NCBI GenBank assembly: GCA_022843955.1
Contig: JALHMQ010000005.1
Location: 1-64,000 of the forward strand
DNA from: Burkholderiaceae bacterium
GTDB taxonomy: Bacteria; Pseudomonadota; Gammaproteobacteria; Burkholderiales; Burkholderiaceae_F
DNA: 64,000 nt
Reading direction: 5' to 3'
The notes under the pieces are model-generated. The model ran no database searches, was not told the DNA's origin, and was given only the letters and a program-made list of their open reading frames with translations. How positions within the stretch are numbered: the stretch's first letter is position 1; every line of letters begins with the position of its first letter. This document shows positions 50,163 to 59,710 of this stretch, piece by piece. The translations under genes were made by a program, and so were the position numbers.

Positions 50163-51320
50163 ATGCGATCGACCCAAGCCATCGGACTTCCACCGGACCT
50201 GTTTGACAGTTCCCGCGCGCCGGCGCTAGTCCAGATCCTGGACGACTATCGAGTCAGCCGGGAAGAGCTGCACCAGGCCAGCCGAAGCGGTGACGCCGTG
50301 GTCCCTGCTGGCCGCGCCGGACGCCCGTTGCGCGACGCCGCTGTCGACGTCTACACCGACATGTGGCTGTCGTTCGTGCGATACCTCGACCTCTACAACA
50401 TCGAGTTGCACGAAGTGACCCGAGACGATCTCGTCGTTTACCTGACCAAGCGGCCTCGCGCCGGCGTGCCGCTCAAGCAGCGCGATGGCGCGCCGCCGAG
50501 GGCAACCAAGCCCAAGCGCACCCGCGGCCGCCCTCATGTCCCCGAGATTGTCAGCGACCGCTATGCCGCCCGCCTGTTGCGCTTGATAGCCAAGCTCACG
50601 GCGTTCAATGCGAAACAGCGCGGCCTCGAGCAGTCGTCGACCGCCGCGGCCGAGATGTTGAAGGAGGAGCCCTACCGATCGGTCCACCTGCGCAAAAACA
50701 ACCCCCTCCCGGACCCGCTGTCGACGACCGAGGCGATCAGCCTGCTCAGGCTGATCATGCTGCCGCCTACCTCGCTGCACCCTGATGCGCCTCGCACGCC
50801 CGTTGCCGTCCGCGATTACTGCGCCGTGGCGCTTCAGCTCGGCGCTGGACTCACACCGCACGAGGTTCGCAGTCTGCAGCTTGATTCAGTGCTACTCGAC
50901 GCCGAGCAGACCGGTCGCCCGATTGGTCTGACCGTCCCTCGCAACGGCAACACGCAGGCACGCCAGACCCCGCTCTCTCGCTACGCCCGCAAGGCCCTTG
51001 CAAGCTGGCTTGACGCACGTCGCCACCACAAGGCGATGGCGGATTCCCCGTTCCTGCTGCCGAGCAGCCGCGGCGGTCAGTGGCCCAAGAACGGCCTGTA
51101 TGAGGCCTGCGAGGCAGTCTGTGCTCTCGCTGGCGTGCAGCTCGGCGGCGGCTACCGCCTGCGGCACACCTTCATCGTGCGTCAAATTCGCGAGTCTCGA
51201 AGACCCGGTTCCAAACTCACGACCGCGACGATCGCCCGATGGGTCGGCTTCAAGGATGCGGGCGAGTCGCTCGCGCCGTACCAAAAGCTACTCGACGATC
51301 GCGATCCGACGCCTACTTAG
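50163..51320 (+). CDS. Tyrosine-recombinase-like protein with altered active site
   Basis: The 385-residue protein has a SAM-like N-terminal part (TDMWLSFVRYLDLYNIELHE) and a recombinase-like core (LGAGLTPHEVRSLQLDSV), where Arg I is Thr. RLRHTFIVRQI keeps LRH but not the first His, and WVGFKDAGESLAPYQKLL offers a possible Tyr with the usual His replaced by Phe. It may bind DNA without full catalysis. The start has no Shine-Dalgarno and sits beside a long inverted repeat. The 38053 protein shares the AGLTxxEVxSL signature. Confidence 0.7.
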   Translation: MRSTQAIGLPPDLFDSSRAPALVQILDDYRVSREELHQASRSGDAVVPAGRAGRPLRDAAVDVYTDMWLSFVRYLDLYNIELHEVTRDDLVVYLTKRPRAGVPLKQRDGAPPRATKPKRTRGRPHVPEIVSDRYAARLLRLIAKLTAFNAKQRGLEQSSTAAAEMLKEEPYRSVHLRKNNPLPDPLSTTEAISLLRLIMLPPTSLHPDAPRTPVAVRDYCAVALQLGAGLTPHEVRSLQLDSVLLDAEQTGRPIGLTVPRNGNTQARQTPLSRYARKALASWLDARRHHKAMADSPFLLPSSRGGQWPKNGLYEACEAVCALAGVQLGGGYRLRHTFIVRQIRESRRPGSKLTTATIARWVGFKDAGESLAPYQKLLDDRDPTPT

Positions 51321-51632
51321 GCTTGCGTTGGCGCGGGGTCGACGGCGTGATCTCGAACTGCTCCGGGCGCTGGGTCTTTTGCTTCATCACAGTTGCCCGC
51401 CCGGCAATGTGGCTGCCATGGCAGACGTCCCGCAGGCGCAGCTTCACGAGATCGCAGTCGCGCAGTTTGCTGTCCAGACCCAGGTCAAACATCGCGAGTT
51501 CGCCGGTTCGGTGATCCATCTGTAGCCGAGAGCGGATTCCCAAATATCCTTCGGCCTGAGCGGCGCCTTCTGGCCGATCAGCTTGCCCTTGTTCCACGGC
51601 GTGCATGGTGTGGACGGAGAGTGCGAGTCCAT
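51313..51632 (-). pseudogene. Truncated, frameshifted tyrosine integrase
   Basis: AAGGAG precedes ATG 51632. The frame opens MDSHSPSTPCTPWNKGKLIG, then homology shifts to another frame: SRLQMDHRTGELAMFDLGLD, SKLRDCDLVKLRLRDV and VMKQKTQRPEQFEIT. This is the N-terminal third of the small integrases whose hallmark is WNKGKLxGQKAPL...AIDSKLRxCDLVKLRVxDV. The frame ends after PRQRKPK, so the catalytic domain is missing. Confidence 0.75.
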
Positions 51633-51763
51633 GATCGCTCCTTTCGACAAAAAGGCGATCAGAGTGCGCGCGCGATGGCCAGACGGGACGGCGGGCGGAT
51701 CGGCTTGTGTGCCGCGAATTAAGAGCACCCCATACCCGACGGTCGGAGTGCCCGGGTTCGGCC

Positions 51764-53382
51764 GAGGCCGTGTGAAAACGCAGTCACCATCGACGTCAAC
51801 GTCATCGATGGTCGCGCTGGGGAGCGGCGCTGGCTTCGGACGTGAGAATACTGCCGCCTTCCTCAGCTGCCAGCCACCTTCATCACCTTCATCGTCACAT
51901 CCATGCCCAGGATCTGGATCACTCGCTTCATGTTGTAGGCCAGCACCTGCAAGCTCATCTCGGTGCTCACGTTCTTCAGGCCCCGCGTCAGGAAGTGCGT
52001 CGATCCCATCCAGTGCTTCAGCGTGCCGAACACGTGTTCGACTGTGCGCCGCCTCAGTGTCATCGCATTCAGGTTGCGGTCCAGCCGGCGCTGCATCGCC
52101 TCCAGCACCTCCTCGTGTTCCCAGCGTGTGATACGCCGGTAATCGCCGGTCGTGCAGCGCGGCTTCAGCGGGCACTGCGGGCAGGCCGACGGCCAGTACC
52201 TGCGCAGCGTCAGGCCGTTCTCCACGCCTGAGAAGCGGTAGGGTGCTCGCTCACCCGCGGGACACTGGTAGGCGTCGCTGCGCTTCAGATAAATGAAGTC
52301 GGCCTTGCTGAAGCGGCCCTCGGCTTTGGCGTTGGAGGTTGTCGGCTTGGGCACCAGCGGGGTGATGCCCGCGTCCGTGGCGGCCTTGATCTCGGGGCTG
52401 TTGAAGTAGCCGCGGTCGGCAAGGGCCTGCAGCTTGCGTTTGCCCATCGCCTCGCGCGCGGCCACCGCCATCTTGGTGAGCTGCTGGCGGTCGTTGCCGA
52501 CGTTGGTCACCTCGTGCGTGACGATCAGGTGGTGCTGCGTGTCGACCGCCGCCTGCACGTTGTAGCCGACGATGCCCGTGCCCTTGGCTTGCGACATCAT
52601 GGCGCGCGCATCCGGATCGGTCAGCGAGCGCTGCTGGTCGGGCTCGTCCTTCAGCTGTTCCTTGATTCGCTGCATCCGTCGCATCTGCTGGCGCAGGGTG
52701 TCGATCTTCTCGCGCAGCCGCTCGGTCTTGGCCTGCACCTCGGCCGGCTGGGTGCGATCCGCGGTCTCCAGGGCCTCGAGGTAGCGCTGGATGCTCTCTT
52801 CGATCTGCTGCTGGCGCCGCTCGATCTTGGTCGGGGTGAAGTTGCGATCGCGGCTGTTGACCGCCTTGAACTTGCTGCTGTCGATCGCGACGATCGCCTC
52901 GCTGAACAACGCCAGGTCGCGGCACAGCTGCACGAAGCGGCGACAGGCGTTGCGGATGCCGGGGCCGTTGTCGCGCCGGAAGTCGGCGATGGTCTTGAAG
53001 TCGGGGGTCAGCCTGCCGGTGAGCCACATGAGTTCGACGTTGCGCTGGGCCTCGCGCTCGAGCCGGCGGCTGGAGGGGACGCGGTTGAGGTAGCCGTAGA
53101 TATAGAGCTTGAGCAGCACCGCGGGGTGGTAGCCGGGCCGGCCGGTGGCAGCGGGCTCGGCGCCTTCAAACCCCAGCACCCTCAGATCGAGCTCCTCGAC
53201 GAAGGCGTCGACGGCACGGACCGGGTTGTCGGCGGCGATGTAGTCGTCCAGGCAGTCGGGCAACAGCGTGCTCTGGGTCCGGTCCGCGCCTTCGATGAAT
53301 CGCTTCACTGATCACTCCGCTTGGGCCTCACGACAAAGCGATGATCAACGACTAACCTTACATGGAGTTTTCACACAGCCTC
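51764..53382. mobile_element. IS1182-family insertion sequence
   Basis: The terminal inverted repeats are GAGGCCGTGTGAAAAC at 51764-51779 and its inverted partner GAGGCTGTGTGAAAAC at 53367-53382, enclosing one transposase gene. The flanks read CGGCC on the left and GGCC on the right in mirror arrangement, so the element sits in a palindromic target, which I recall as a habit of this family. No direct target duplication was identified. Confidence 0.8.
51863..53308 (-). CDS. IS1182-family transposase
   Basis: The 481-residue DDE transposase has the N-terminal DUF772-type domain (GRPGYHPAVLLKLYIYGYLN). Catalytic-region motifs include IVAIDSSKFKAVNSRDRNFT, YNVQAAVDTQHHLIV, ADRGYFNSPEI and the C-terminal RRTVEHVFGTLKHWMGSTHF. 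A zinc-like CPQCPLKPRC segment is present. Length and motifs match intact family members, so the element may be active. Confidence 0.9.
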   Translation of the reverse strand: MKRFIEGADRTQSTLLPDCLDDYIAADNPVRAVDAFVEELDLRVLGFEGAEPAATGRPGYHPAVLLKLYIYGYLNRVPSSRRLEREAQRNVELMWLTGRLTPDFKTIADFRRDNGPGIRNACRRFVQLCRDLALFSEAIVAIDSSKFKAVNSRDRNFTPTKIERRQQQIEESIQRYLEALETADRTQPAEVQAKTERLREKIDTLRQQMRRMQRIKEQLKDEPDQQRSLTDPDARAMMSQAKGTGIVGYNVQAAVDTQHHLIVTHEVTNVGNDRQQLTKMAVAAREAMGKRKLQALADRGYFNSPEIKAATDAGITPLVPKPTTSNAKAEGRFSKADFIYLKRSDAYQCPAGERAPYRFSGVENGLTLRRYWPSACPQCPLKPRCTTGDYRRITRWEHEEVLEAMQRRLDRNLNAMTLRRRTVEHVFGTLKHWMGSTHFLTRGLKNVSTEMSLQVLAYNMKRVIQILGMDVTMKVMKVAGS

Positions 53383-53466
53383 GGCCAGGAGCGGACCTGA
53401 GCAGTCGTGATCACGAAAGATGACATAGAAGAACTGGCGACCTAACCTGCCGTCTCGAGCCAGATC

Positions 53467-53577
53467 ATGATGGGGAAAAATGGGTACGCGGTGAACAACA
53501 AGGCAGAGGTTTACTTCGCGCTATACGAAGCCGATCTCGACCCCGACGACTTAAAGGTGTGCGCCGTGCGCTTGTAG
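53467..53577 (+). pseudogene. Fragment resembling DUF4279 N-terminus
   Basis: A 36-codon frame reads MMGKNGYAVNNKAEVYFALY then EADLDPDDLKVCAVRL. The pattern VYFALYxADLDPDDL resembles the start of DUF4279 proteins, which are usually ~130 residues, so this is at best a remnant. Confidence 0.4.
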
Positions 53578-53635
53578 CGGTTCTGCAGCAGGTCGCGCGG
53601 CGTGCTCTCTGAGTCAACTCAAAAAGGGGCTGTTA

Positions 53636-53854
53636 GTGCGTTTCTACCTCGCAATTGCGATTGCGGTTGTTTCCAGCTTCATCCTGCTGGCCATCGTTTC
53701 GGCGTTATCGAGCAAGCTACTCGCTCATCTCGAAACTGCGGAGCGGCAGAAGAAGTGGCTGACCGCGGTCATCGCTATCGGTGCTTTGATCGTCATGTGG
53801 TGGTTAGTTGACACACTCAGTCCTGTCCACTTGTTCCTGCAAGCGAGCCGATAG
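53636..53854 (+). CDS. Small two-span membrane protein (72 aa)
   Basis: A GTG start is preceded by AAAAGGGGC. Two hydrophobic segments (LAIAIAVVSSFILLAIVSAL and WLTAVIAIGALIVMWWLVD) flank a short charged loop. No family is recognised. The gene is more AT-rich than its neighbours. Confidence 0.5.
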   Translation: MRFYLAIAIAVVSSFILLAIVSALSSKLLAHLETAERQKKWLTAVIAIGALIVMWWLVDTLSPVHLFLQASR

Positions 53855-54213
53855 CTAGAGGGGGCTACAGGGGCCAGGGACACATTGCTTCCGACGCCTT
53901 CCACCGTCTTCGTGTGGGACGACCGCTTCGAGCGGATTCGAAAGTCAGCAACGGGTCGAACAGCGCCATCAGCGGCATCGCCGGAAGCAGCCTTCCTGCG
54001 AGGCAACTGCTCGGCCGCCGCGTGGCCGCTGGGGCTTCAGATCACCCAACGGGCACTGACACAAGTTCCTGTCGCCGCAAGCGCCGACGTTTCCGGAGCC
54101 TTCCGAGCGTGCACACTTTTTTGCCTGACAGCAAGCTGTCCAGGGCCAATCGGCCGCTATACCGACGCAAGCGCCGCCCGACTCTAAGTTAGGCGCACCA
54201 CTGGAGTCCGCTG
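53855..54213. other. About 360 bases without a convincing gene
   Basis: Open frames here look random. The interval ends in a GTTAGGC motif just before the 54214 gene, reminiscent of an integron attC core site, but no matching partner or folded structure was established. It may contain decayed coding remnants. Confidence 0.4.
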
Positions 54214-54783
54214 ATGAGCAACGATTCGATCGCTGACGACGCGCTCGCCAACGAGAAGCTACGAACTGAAATCGCCAAGCTGCGGATGGAGGCCGAAAGG
54301 CTCGGACGGTCTGGGTGGCGTGAACCGGCCCTCATACTTTCGATCTGTGGCCTGGTCGTCTCCTTGCTCGGAAATGTCGTTCAGTGGCGCGCATCCGACT
54401 CCACAGCCAAGAATGCAGAAGCTCAACTGCGCTTGACGCGGGAAAAGTGGGAGGAAGAGCGAGAAAAGCTCCGGGCCGAAGTCGCGGCGCTTCAACAGAA
54501 GGCAAAGCTCTCCGCGAAAGATCGCGTTTCCATTGAAGAGGAACTGACCAGCATCGAGATCCAACACAAGTCTCTGAACGCGCAAATCGATGAAGCTCGT
54601 CTACGCCTGCTCTCGCTCACTGCCAAACTGGCAATAGACAGAGGAGCTAAGAACAGATCCCATGCGGTGAAAGCAGGGGAAGAGAACATTGCGCTTCAGC
54701 AGGCAGAAGTCGAACGTTTGCAAGGCAAGATCGCAGCCACGAATGTACGGCGCTCGGAGCTTGAGAAACGCCTCTCATATTGA
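54214..54783 (+). CDS. Membrane-anchored coiled-coil protein (189 aa)
   Basis: A short charged N-terminus (EKLRTEIAKLRMEAERL) is followed by one membrane span (ALILSICGLVVSLLGNVV). Then come about 120 residues of heptad-rich coiled coil (WEEEREKLRAEVAALQQKAK and on). Such single-span coiled-coil proteins often scaffold or sense envelope events. Specific function unknown. Base composition is less GC-rich than the core of the window, suggesting separate acquisition. Confidence 0.65.
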   Translation: MSNDSIADDALANEKLRTEIAKLRMEAERLGRSGWREPALILSICGLVVSLLGNVVQWRASDSTAKNAEAQLRLTREKWEEEREKLRAEVAALQQKAKLSAKDRVSIEEELTSIEIQHKSLNAQIDEARLRLLSLTAKLAIDRGAKNRSHAVKAGEENIALQQAEVERLQGKIAATNVRRSELEKRLSY

Positions 54784-54838
54784 AGCGACGAGTTGGCACA
54801 GCGCCCGCGCGCCTGCTGCACGATGGCGCCCATAGGGC

Positions 54839-55558
54839 TCAGGCGCAGGTGCCTGGTACACGACTGGCATCGACCGTTGAAATGGCAGCCGTCGCAGCAC
54901 TCGATGTCGCGAATCGCCAAGCCCGATCGATCTTGTCGTCTGTCAGACTAATTTGCAGATCCCCCTCGTCCAACCCCATGCGCGCCTCTACACGGCGCGC
55001 CAACAAGTTGCCGAATCCGGATGGATCCTCTGCGTCGACCAGTCTGTAGATCACGCCGCGCGTGAAGCCGAGCAGCGCACCGACCTGGTTGAGCGTCATG
55101 CCGGCCGGCCGTTTCTCAATCAGCCTGCGAAGCGACTGTCGTCGGGCCTCGCTCACGTCCGGCGTCGCTCGTAGTCCGCTCCGCTGCCATTTGCGCTGGA
55201 CTTGTGCCGGCATCTTCATCGTTTCGCGCATCAGCCGAGCGCGCTCATGCTTCTCGATCGGCGCCTTCCCGTCGACGCCGTATCCCAGGTAGGCCGGCGA
55301 CACGCGGACGCCCTTCGCCAGTCGCGCCAGGTCGTCAAACCGCAACGTCTGAACGCCCTCCAGGAGCCCGTGGATCGCCCTTTCCGACAAGCCGCTCGCA
55401 TCCGACAGCTTCTTAACGCTGATCTCGCCTCGCTGCATCAGCACGCGCAACCGTAGCCGCCAAAGAGGAACGTCCGGCTGCTCATACCAACGCTGCTTGC
55501 GCCCAGCAGCACCTTCTCGCACCTCTTCAGCACTGCTCTGCTCGTCGAAGTCTTTCAT
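54839..55558 (-). CDS. Regulator with two helix-turn-helix regions
   Basis: The start at 55558 (MKDFDEQSSAEE) follows GAGGGT. Residues ~35-90 form an XRE-like HTH (ISVKKLSDASGLSERAIHGL). Residues ~140-180 form a second (MTLNQVGALLGFTRGVIYRL). The basic linker (RKWQRSGLR) and acidic C-terminus fit a DNA-binding regulator. Target unknown; no operator assigned. Confidence 0.7.
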   Translation of the reverse strand: MKDFDEQSSAEEVREGAAGRKQRWYEQPDVPLWRLRLRVLMQRGEISVKKLSDASGLSERAIHGLLEGVQTLRFDDLARLAKGVRVSPAYLGYGVDGKAPIEKHERARLMRETMKMPAQVQRKWQRSGLRATPDVSEARRQSLRRLIEKRPAGMTLNQVGALLGFTRGVIYRLVDAEDPSGFGNLLARRVEARMGLDEGDLQISLTDDKIDRAWRFATSSAATAAISTVDASRVPGTCA

Positions 55559-55896
55559 CAGCACCCTCAGAATCACGCGCGGCACTGCGTAGTCTGTTGT
55601 CGCCTTGCGCCGCTGTCCACCCACAACTGACCGCCCACCGCATACTTTCGGGACTTGACGCCCGTGTTGCCCGCCGCCGCGACGCTTTCAGCTCGTCTTC
55701 GCAGCACATGGCGCCCTCATCGTGCACAGGGCACTTGCTGCAACCGTCTTCGCAGCTCGGCCCCCTTGTCCACCATGGCCTGCAACCCGCTGCGGTGAAC
55801 TCCTAGCCGCTAAAGCGCGCATTTTCCGTTCGCCATCGGGTTTGCCGCGCCCGGACCGCCAATCGATAGTCGCCTCACGACTCCTGCGAGGCACCC

Positions 55897-57429
55897 GTGC
55901 ACGACGGCTCCTTTCCCGGCAGACAAGTTGCCACCGCTTCATGGTTATTCGCACGCTTCCTTCGGCTCGTCCACGCTACCGCTTCCGACGCCCGCGCACT
56001 CACGCTGTATCTGCTGATCGGCTCCGCGGCTCTGTGCTTGATCAACCTGTCGCTGGCGATCGTCCTCGCCGCAGGTGCCGTCGCGGTGCAGTTGCTCTCG
56101 CGGCCCGCTGCCCTTCTCGCTTCGACGCGGGCCAGTTGGGTCGCGCTGGTCGCCGCCCCGTGTGCGGCCTTCCTCCTGGTTTTCGTCGCGCGCCAGCCGG
56201 TCGCCCTTGACGATCTGCTGCGCGACATCGCAGTCGCGCGCTATGGCTTCGACTACCGACTCGTCTATCGGCTATCGGCCCCATCACTGCCTGACTTCTC
56301 GCTGTGGTGGGGCTTCGATCGTGCCCTCGCAGTCGCATCGCACGCGGTCGGATCCAGCGCCACCATGTGGCTCACCCAAGCCGCGGCCGCAGCAGCGCTC
56401 ATCGGCGCCACCGCTGCAGCGACCTGGCGCGATTGCCGGTACCAGCCCGGCGCGCCCATCGTCGTGTCCGCCGTCCTTCTCGTCGTCGCGGCGCTTGCGG
56501 TCCATCGAATCAGTCTGGGTCGGCCCGAGATCTTCGCCGCAGCCTGGTGCGTGGCCGCTGCCGCCGTCGCCTCGCGTCACGCGCTGATGGCCTGGTCCAT
56601 CGGCGGCGTGCTGCTCAGCCTGAGCTACTGGCTCTTCCCTCTCTACATCGTCGCCGCCTGGCTGCTGCGCCTGTCGGTCCGGGCCCGCATCGCGATCGCC
56701 GCGGCCCTTACCGCTTTCCACTTCGTCGCGTGGTACCTGATTAGCGACGGCGCGTACTTGGCCACGCTTCTGTGGCTGCCGCAGATCCTCGAGAGCCAGA
56801 TCGCGCCCGTCGCCGAGAACCTCCCGTTCACCACGTACCTCGCCAGCCCGCTGTTCGTCCTGCTTCTGTGCGGCGCTGCCGTCAGCTTCTTTCTGTCTGC
56901 CCGCGCCCGCGTCTACGTCGCCCTGGCCGCCTTCTTCATGGCAAGCGAACAGGTGCGCTACGTCGGCGTCGTCGCCCCCTTTCTCGCGATGGCCTGCGCC
57001 GCAGGCTTTGGCCGCTACTGCCCCCGGCCTGACCGCGCCACCGTCGTCGTCGGCTCGCTGGTCGCCGTTCTTGTCGCCGTTCACATTGCGCAGCAGCCTG
57101 CCCGCATGAGTGGCTCGCCGCGCTTTGACCTGCCGACCGGCTCGCTCACCCTCACCGCGTTCGGGCATGCCTCGTTCGCGGTGCCGTTCTTCTCCAGCGG
57201 TACGCCCGGCGTCGAGCCGTCGTACGCCTTCGGCGCCGCGCCGGCGGCCGTCCAGCACCTGGTCGTGTCGCTCTCGAAGGGCGCACTGTCGTGCGATGCG
57301 CTCCTCGCCCAACCGTTCACCCACGTCCTCGAGAACACGCTGTCTTCGCCGGTCGCCTGCCTTGCCCTTCTCGACGTCCAGGGCCCGTGGCGCCTCTGGC
57401 GCGTCTCACCAGGGGGATCGTTGCCATGA
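55897..57429 (+). CDS. Polytopic membrane protein, glycosyltransferase-C-like
   Basis: GTG 55897 has GAGG upstream. The 510-residue protein has about ten to eleven membrane spans and a large hydrophilic C-terminal part (~400-510). The first loop contains DDLLRDI, an acidic motif reminiscent of GT-C mannosyltransferases, but assignment is tentative. It overlaps the glycosyltransferase gene by ATGA, and a methyltransferase follows, so the set probably builds or modifies a lipid-linked glycan. Confidence 0.6.
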   Translation: MHDGSFPGRQVATASWLFARFLRLVHATASDARALTLYLLIGSAALCLINLSLAIVLAAGAVAVQLLSRPAALLASTRASWVALVAAPCAAFLLVFVARQPVALDDLLRDIAVARYGFDYRLVYRLSAPSLPDFSLWWGFDRALAVASHAVGSSATMWLTQAAAAAALIGATAAATWRDCRYQPGAPIVVSAVLLVVAALAVHRISLGRPEIFAAAWCVAAAAVASRHALMAWSIGGVLLSLSYWLFPLYIVAAWLLRLSVRARIAIAAALTAFHFVAWYLISDGAYLATLLWLPQILESQIAPVAENLPFTTYLASPLFVLLLCGAAVSFFLSARARVYVALAAFFMASEQVRYVGVVAPFLAMACAAGFGRYCPRPDRATVVVGSLVAVLVAVHIAQQPARMSGSPRFDLPTGSLTLTAFGHASFAVPFFSSGTPGVEPSYAFGAAPAAVQHLVVSLSKGALSCDALLAQPFTHVLENTLSSPVACLALLDVQGPWRLWRVSPGGSLP

Positions 57430-58157
57430 GAAGTCACTACTCTGACCTGACGATCGTGGTGCCCGCTCGCAACGAGGCCGCCTACGTCGATCGCGTCATC
57501 GGTGCGCTGCGCTCGGCGTTTCCGCTGGCCGAGATCATCGTGGTCGACAACGGCAGCACCGACGGAACGTCATCGGCGGCCGCCGGCGCCGGCGCACATG
57601 TCGTCAGTGAACCGCGCCCCGGCAAGGGCAACGCGATGCGCGCCGGCGCCGCCGCCGCAACCCGGCCCTTCCTGCTGTTTCACGACGCCGATCCGGAATA
57701 CGAACCCGCGGATGCCGTGCCCGTGGCCGACGCCGCGATGTCCAGCCCGCACCCGACGCCGTGCATGGCGATCGGCGTTCGGGCGTGGCGCCTGAGCTCG
57801 ATCCCGGTGATCTCGTTCGCCGTCAACTTCCTGGTCCGCGCCGTCTTCCTCTTTCGCTACGGCCAGGCGCCCGAAGACGTCCTCACCGGCACGCGCTGCC
57901 TCAGCCGAAGCTACTTCATGTGCCTTGCCACCCGCAGTCCGACCTTTGCGATCGAGACCGAGCTGTCACGACTCGCGCTGGCCACGGGCGGCACCATCGT
58001 CGCCAGCCCGGTCCGCTACAGCCCTCGTTCGCGCCGCGCCGGCAAGAAGATCCGTGCCTCTCACCTCTGGGGCATCGTCGTCGAGTCGCTGTCGAACCGC
58101 GCCCCCGATCGCCACCTCGCCCAGCAACCGCTCCCTCACGTGAGGTCCGCAGAATGA
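57426..58157 (+). CDS. Family 2 glycosyltransferase
   Basis: The start at 57426 overlaps the previous stop. The 243-residue product has LTIVVPARNEAAYVDRVI, IIVVDNGSTDGTS, PGKGNAMRAGA and FHDADPEYEP (DxD metal site), the GT-A/GT2 signature of dolichyl-phosphate-mannose-synthase-type enzymes, plus FAIETELSRLAL (acceptor Asp/Glu region). It transfers a sugar from a nucleotide donor, probably to a lipid carrier. Confidence 0.9.
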   Translation: MRSHYSDLTIVVPARNEAAYVDRVIGALRSAFPLAEIIVVDNGSTDGTSSAAAGAGAHVVSEPRPGKGNAMRAGAAAATRPFLLFHDADPEYEPADAVPVADAAMSSPHPTPCMAIGVRAWRLSSIPVISFAVNFLVRAVFLFRYGQAPEDVLTGTRCLSRSYFMCLATRSPTFAIETELSRLALATGGTIVASPVRYSPRSRRAGKKIRASHLWGIVVESLSNRAPDRHLAQQPLPHVRSAE

Positions 58158-58804
58158 ACTGCTCTTCTTTCGTGCCGATTCCGCTCCCGCTGTACCGTGA
58201 GCTGACGCCCGCCGGCGACGAGCGAACCGACTTCTATCGCCATTCGAACCCGCTGGTTCGGCGCGTCTTCTGGTCCAGGCTGCACGCCATCACGCGTCAG
58301 ATCGAAGCGTCCTGTGTCCGCGGCACGGTGCTCGACTTCGGCGGCGGGTCTGGTGTCATGTTGCCGACCCTCGAACGCTTCTTCCGGTCCGTGACCTGCG
58401 TGGATCTCGACATCGATCCCGCCGTCCGCATCAGCAGCTCGTTGGGCCTGCATCGCGTTGAACTGCGCCGCGCGAACGCCCTCGCCCGCCTGTCCGGCAC
58501 CTTCGACGCGGTCGTCGCTGCCGACGTGCTTGAGCACTTCGAGGACGTCGAGTCGGCCGTGGCCGCGATTCGTGCTCACCTGCGGCCTGGCGGCTGGCTT
58601 TTCACCAGCCTTCCCACCGAAGGCACCGCATATGCGCTGATCCGCCGGCTCGTGGGCAAGACCAAGCCTCTCGACCACTACCACGACGCCTACCAAGTCG
58701 AGGACCTCATCCGTCGCTCCGGCTTCAACTCCATCGACCTGGAGGTGCTCCCTGCGCGTGCCGTGTGCCCGCTCTGGCATGTCAGCACCTTCCGGGCGGG
58801 CTAA
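58154..58804 (+). CDS. SAM-dependent methyltransferase (class I)
   Basis: ATG overlaps the glycosyltransferase stop. The 216-residue product has GTVLDFGGGSGVMLP (motif I), VTCVDLDIDPAVR, FDAVVAADVLEHFEDVESAV and LRPGGWLFTSLPT. These mark a type-11-like methyltransferase. Context suggests a small-molecule or glycan substrate. Confidence 0.85.
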   Translation: MNCSSFVPIPLPLYRELTPAGDERTDFYRHSNPLVRRVFWSRLHAITRQIEASCVRGTVLDFGGGSGVMLPTLERFFRSVTCVDLDIDPAVRISSSLGLHRVELRRANALARLSGTFDAVVAADVLEHFEDVESAVAAIRAHLRPGGWLFTSLPTEGTAYALIRRLVGKTKPLDHYHDAYQVEDLIRRSGFNSIDLEVLPARAVCPLWHVSTFRAG

Positions 58805-58822
58805 CCTCGCTCGCCTGCCGAC

Positions 58823-59491
58823 ATGGAGAACCTGGAAGTCATGGCGGTCGCCCGCCGCTACAACGCCTTCCTACGCTCGCTGATCGAGGCCGAGATCGCC
58901 TCGGTCACCGACAGGCACCTCGCAATCGACTTCGGCGCCGGCCTCGGCACCTTCACAGGGTCACTGCTGCTGCGGTTCCACCAGGTGATCGCCGTCGAGA
59001 TCGAGCATGCATCTCAGGAGGCTCTGCGTCGCCGTGGCATACAGGTTGTGGACTCGCTTGCCTCCATCCCTTCAGGCGCCGCCGACTTCATTCACTCGCT
59101 CAATGTGCTCGAGCATATCGACGACGACGCAGCCGCTCTTGCCGACATGCGACGCGTGCTGCGACCAGGCGCACGTTTGCTGCTCTATGTGCCTGCGTTC
59201 CAGGCGCTGTGGACGGTCATGGACGACCTGGTCGGCCACGTTCGCCGCTACGACCGCCGCACCCTCTGTACTCGCCTCCAGCGTGCCGGCTTCGACGTCA
59301 AGCGCGCGCAGTACGTTGACTGCCTTGGCGCAGCGGCTGCCGTCACCTACAGGCTTTGTGGCGGCTCGGGCCGACTGAACGAGCCGGCCGTGGCCGCCTA
59401 CGATCGTTGGTGCTTCCCACTGAGCCGACTGGCCGATCGCGCGCTCGACCGCCTCGTCGGCAAAAATCTATTGGTTACGGCGACCGCATAG
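58823..59491 (+). CDS. SAM-dependent methyltransferase (class I), second
   Basis: The 222-residue product has LAIDFGAGLGTFTGSLL (motif I), VIAVEIEHASQEAL, FIHSLNVLEHIDDDAAAL and the LVGHVRRYDRRTL motif frequent in methyltransferases of envelope-glycan clusters. It lies 18 bases after the first methyltransferase and ends the four-gene operon. Confidence 0.85.
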   Translation: MENLEVMAVARRYNAFLRSLIEAEIASVTDRHLAIDFGAGLGTFTGSLLLRFHQVIAVEIEHASQEALRRRGIQVVDSLASIPSGAADFIHSLNVLEHIDDDAAALADMRRVLRPGARLLLYVPAFQALWTVMDDLVGHVRRYDRRTLCTRLQRAGFDVKRAQYVDCLGAAAAVTYRLCGGSGRLNEPAVAAYDRWCFPLSRLADRALDRLVGKNLLVTATA

Positions 59492-59710
59492 ACGAAACGT
59501 TGAACAGCGCTTGCGGCGACCGGTACTTCGCCCGCGTGCTCTTGTCATCTCGACTTGAGTAGCGCCTCAGTTCCGGAATGCGTCCTCGTCGAAGACCCGC
59601 CGAATGGGCAACGCCGTGCCGTGCTGCAAATTCATGGCTGCGCTTCGATTGGACTTGATAGTCTCGCGGTGTTCCACGCGGTGCATCTTGATGCTGTCAA
59701 GGAGGCTCTC

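Noticed and set aside
54060-54200. A possible integron attC site (GTTAGGC before the 54214 gene)
   Set aside because: A 7-base core match alone is weak; I could not find a convincing complementary inverse core or the imperfect hairpin, and there is no integron integrase in the window.
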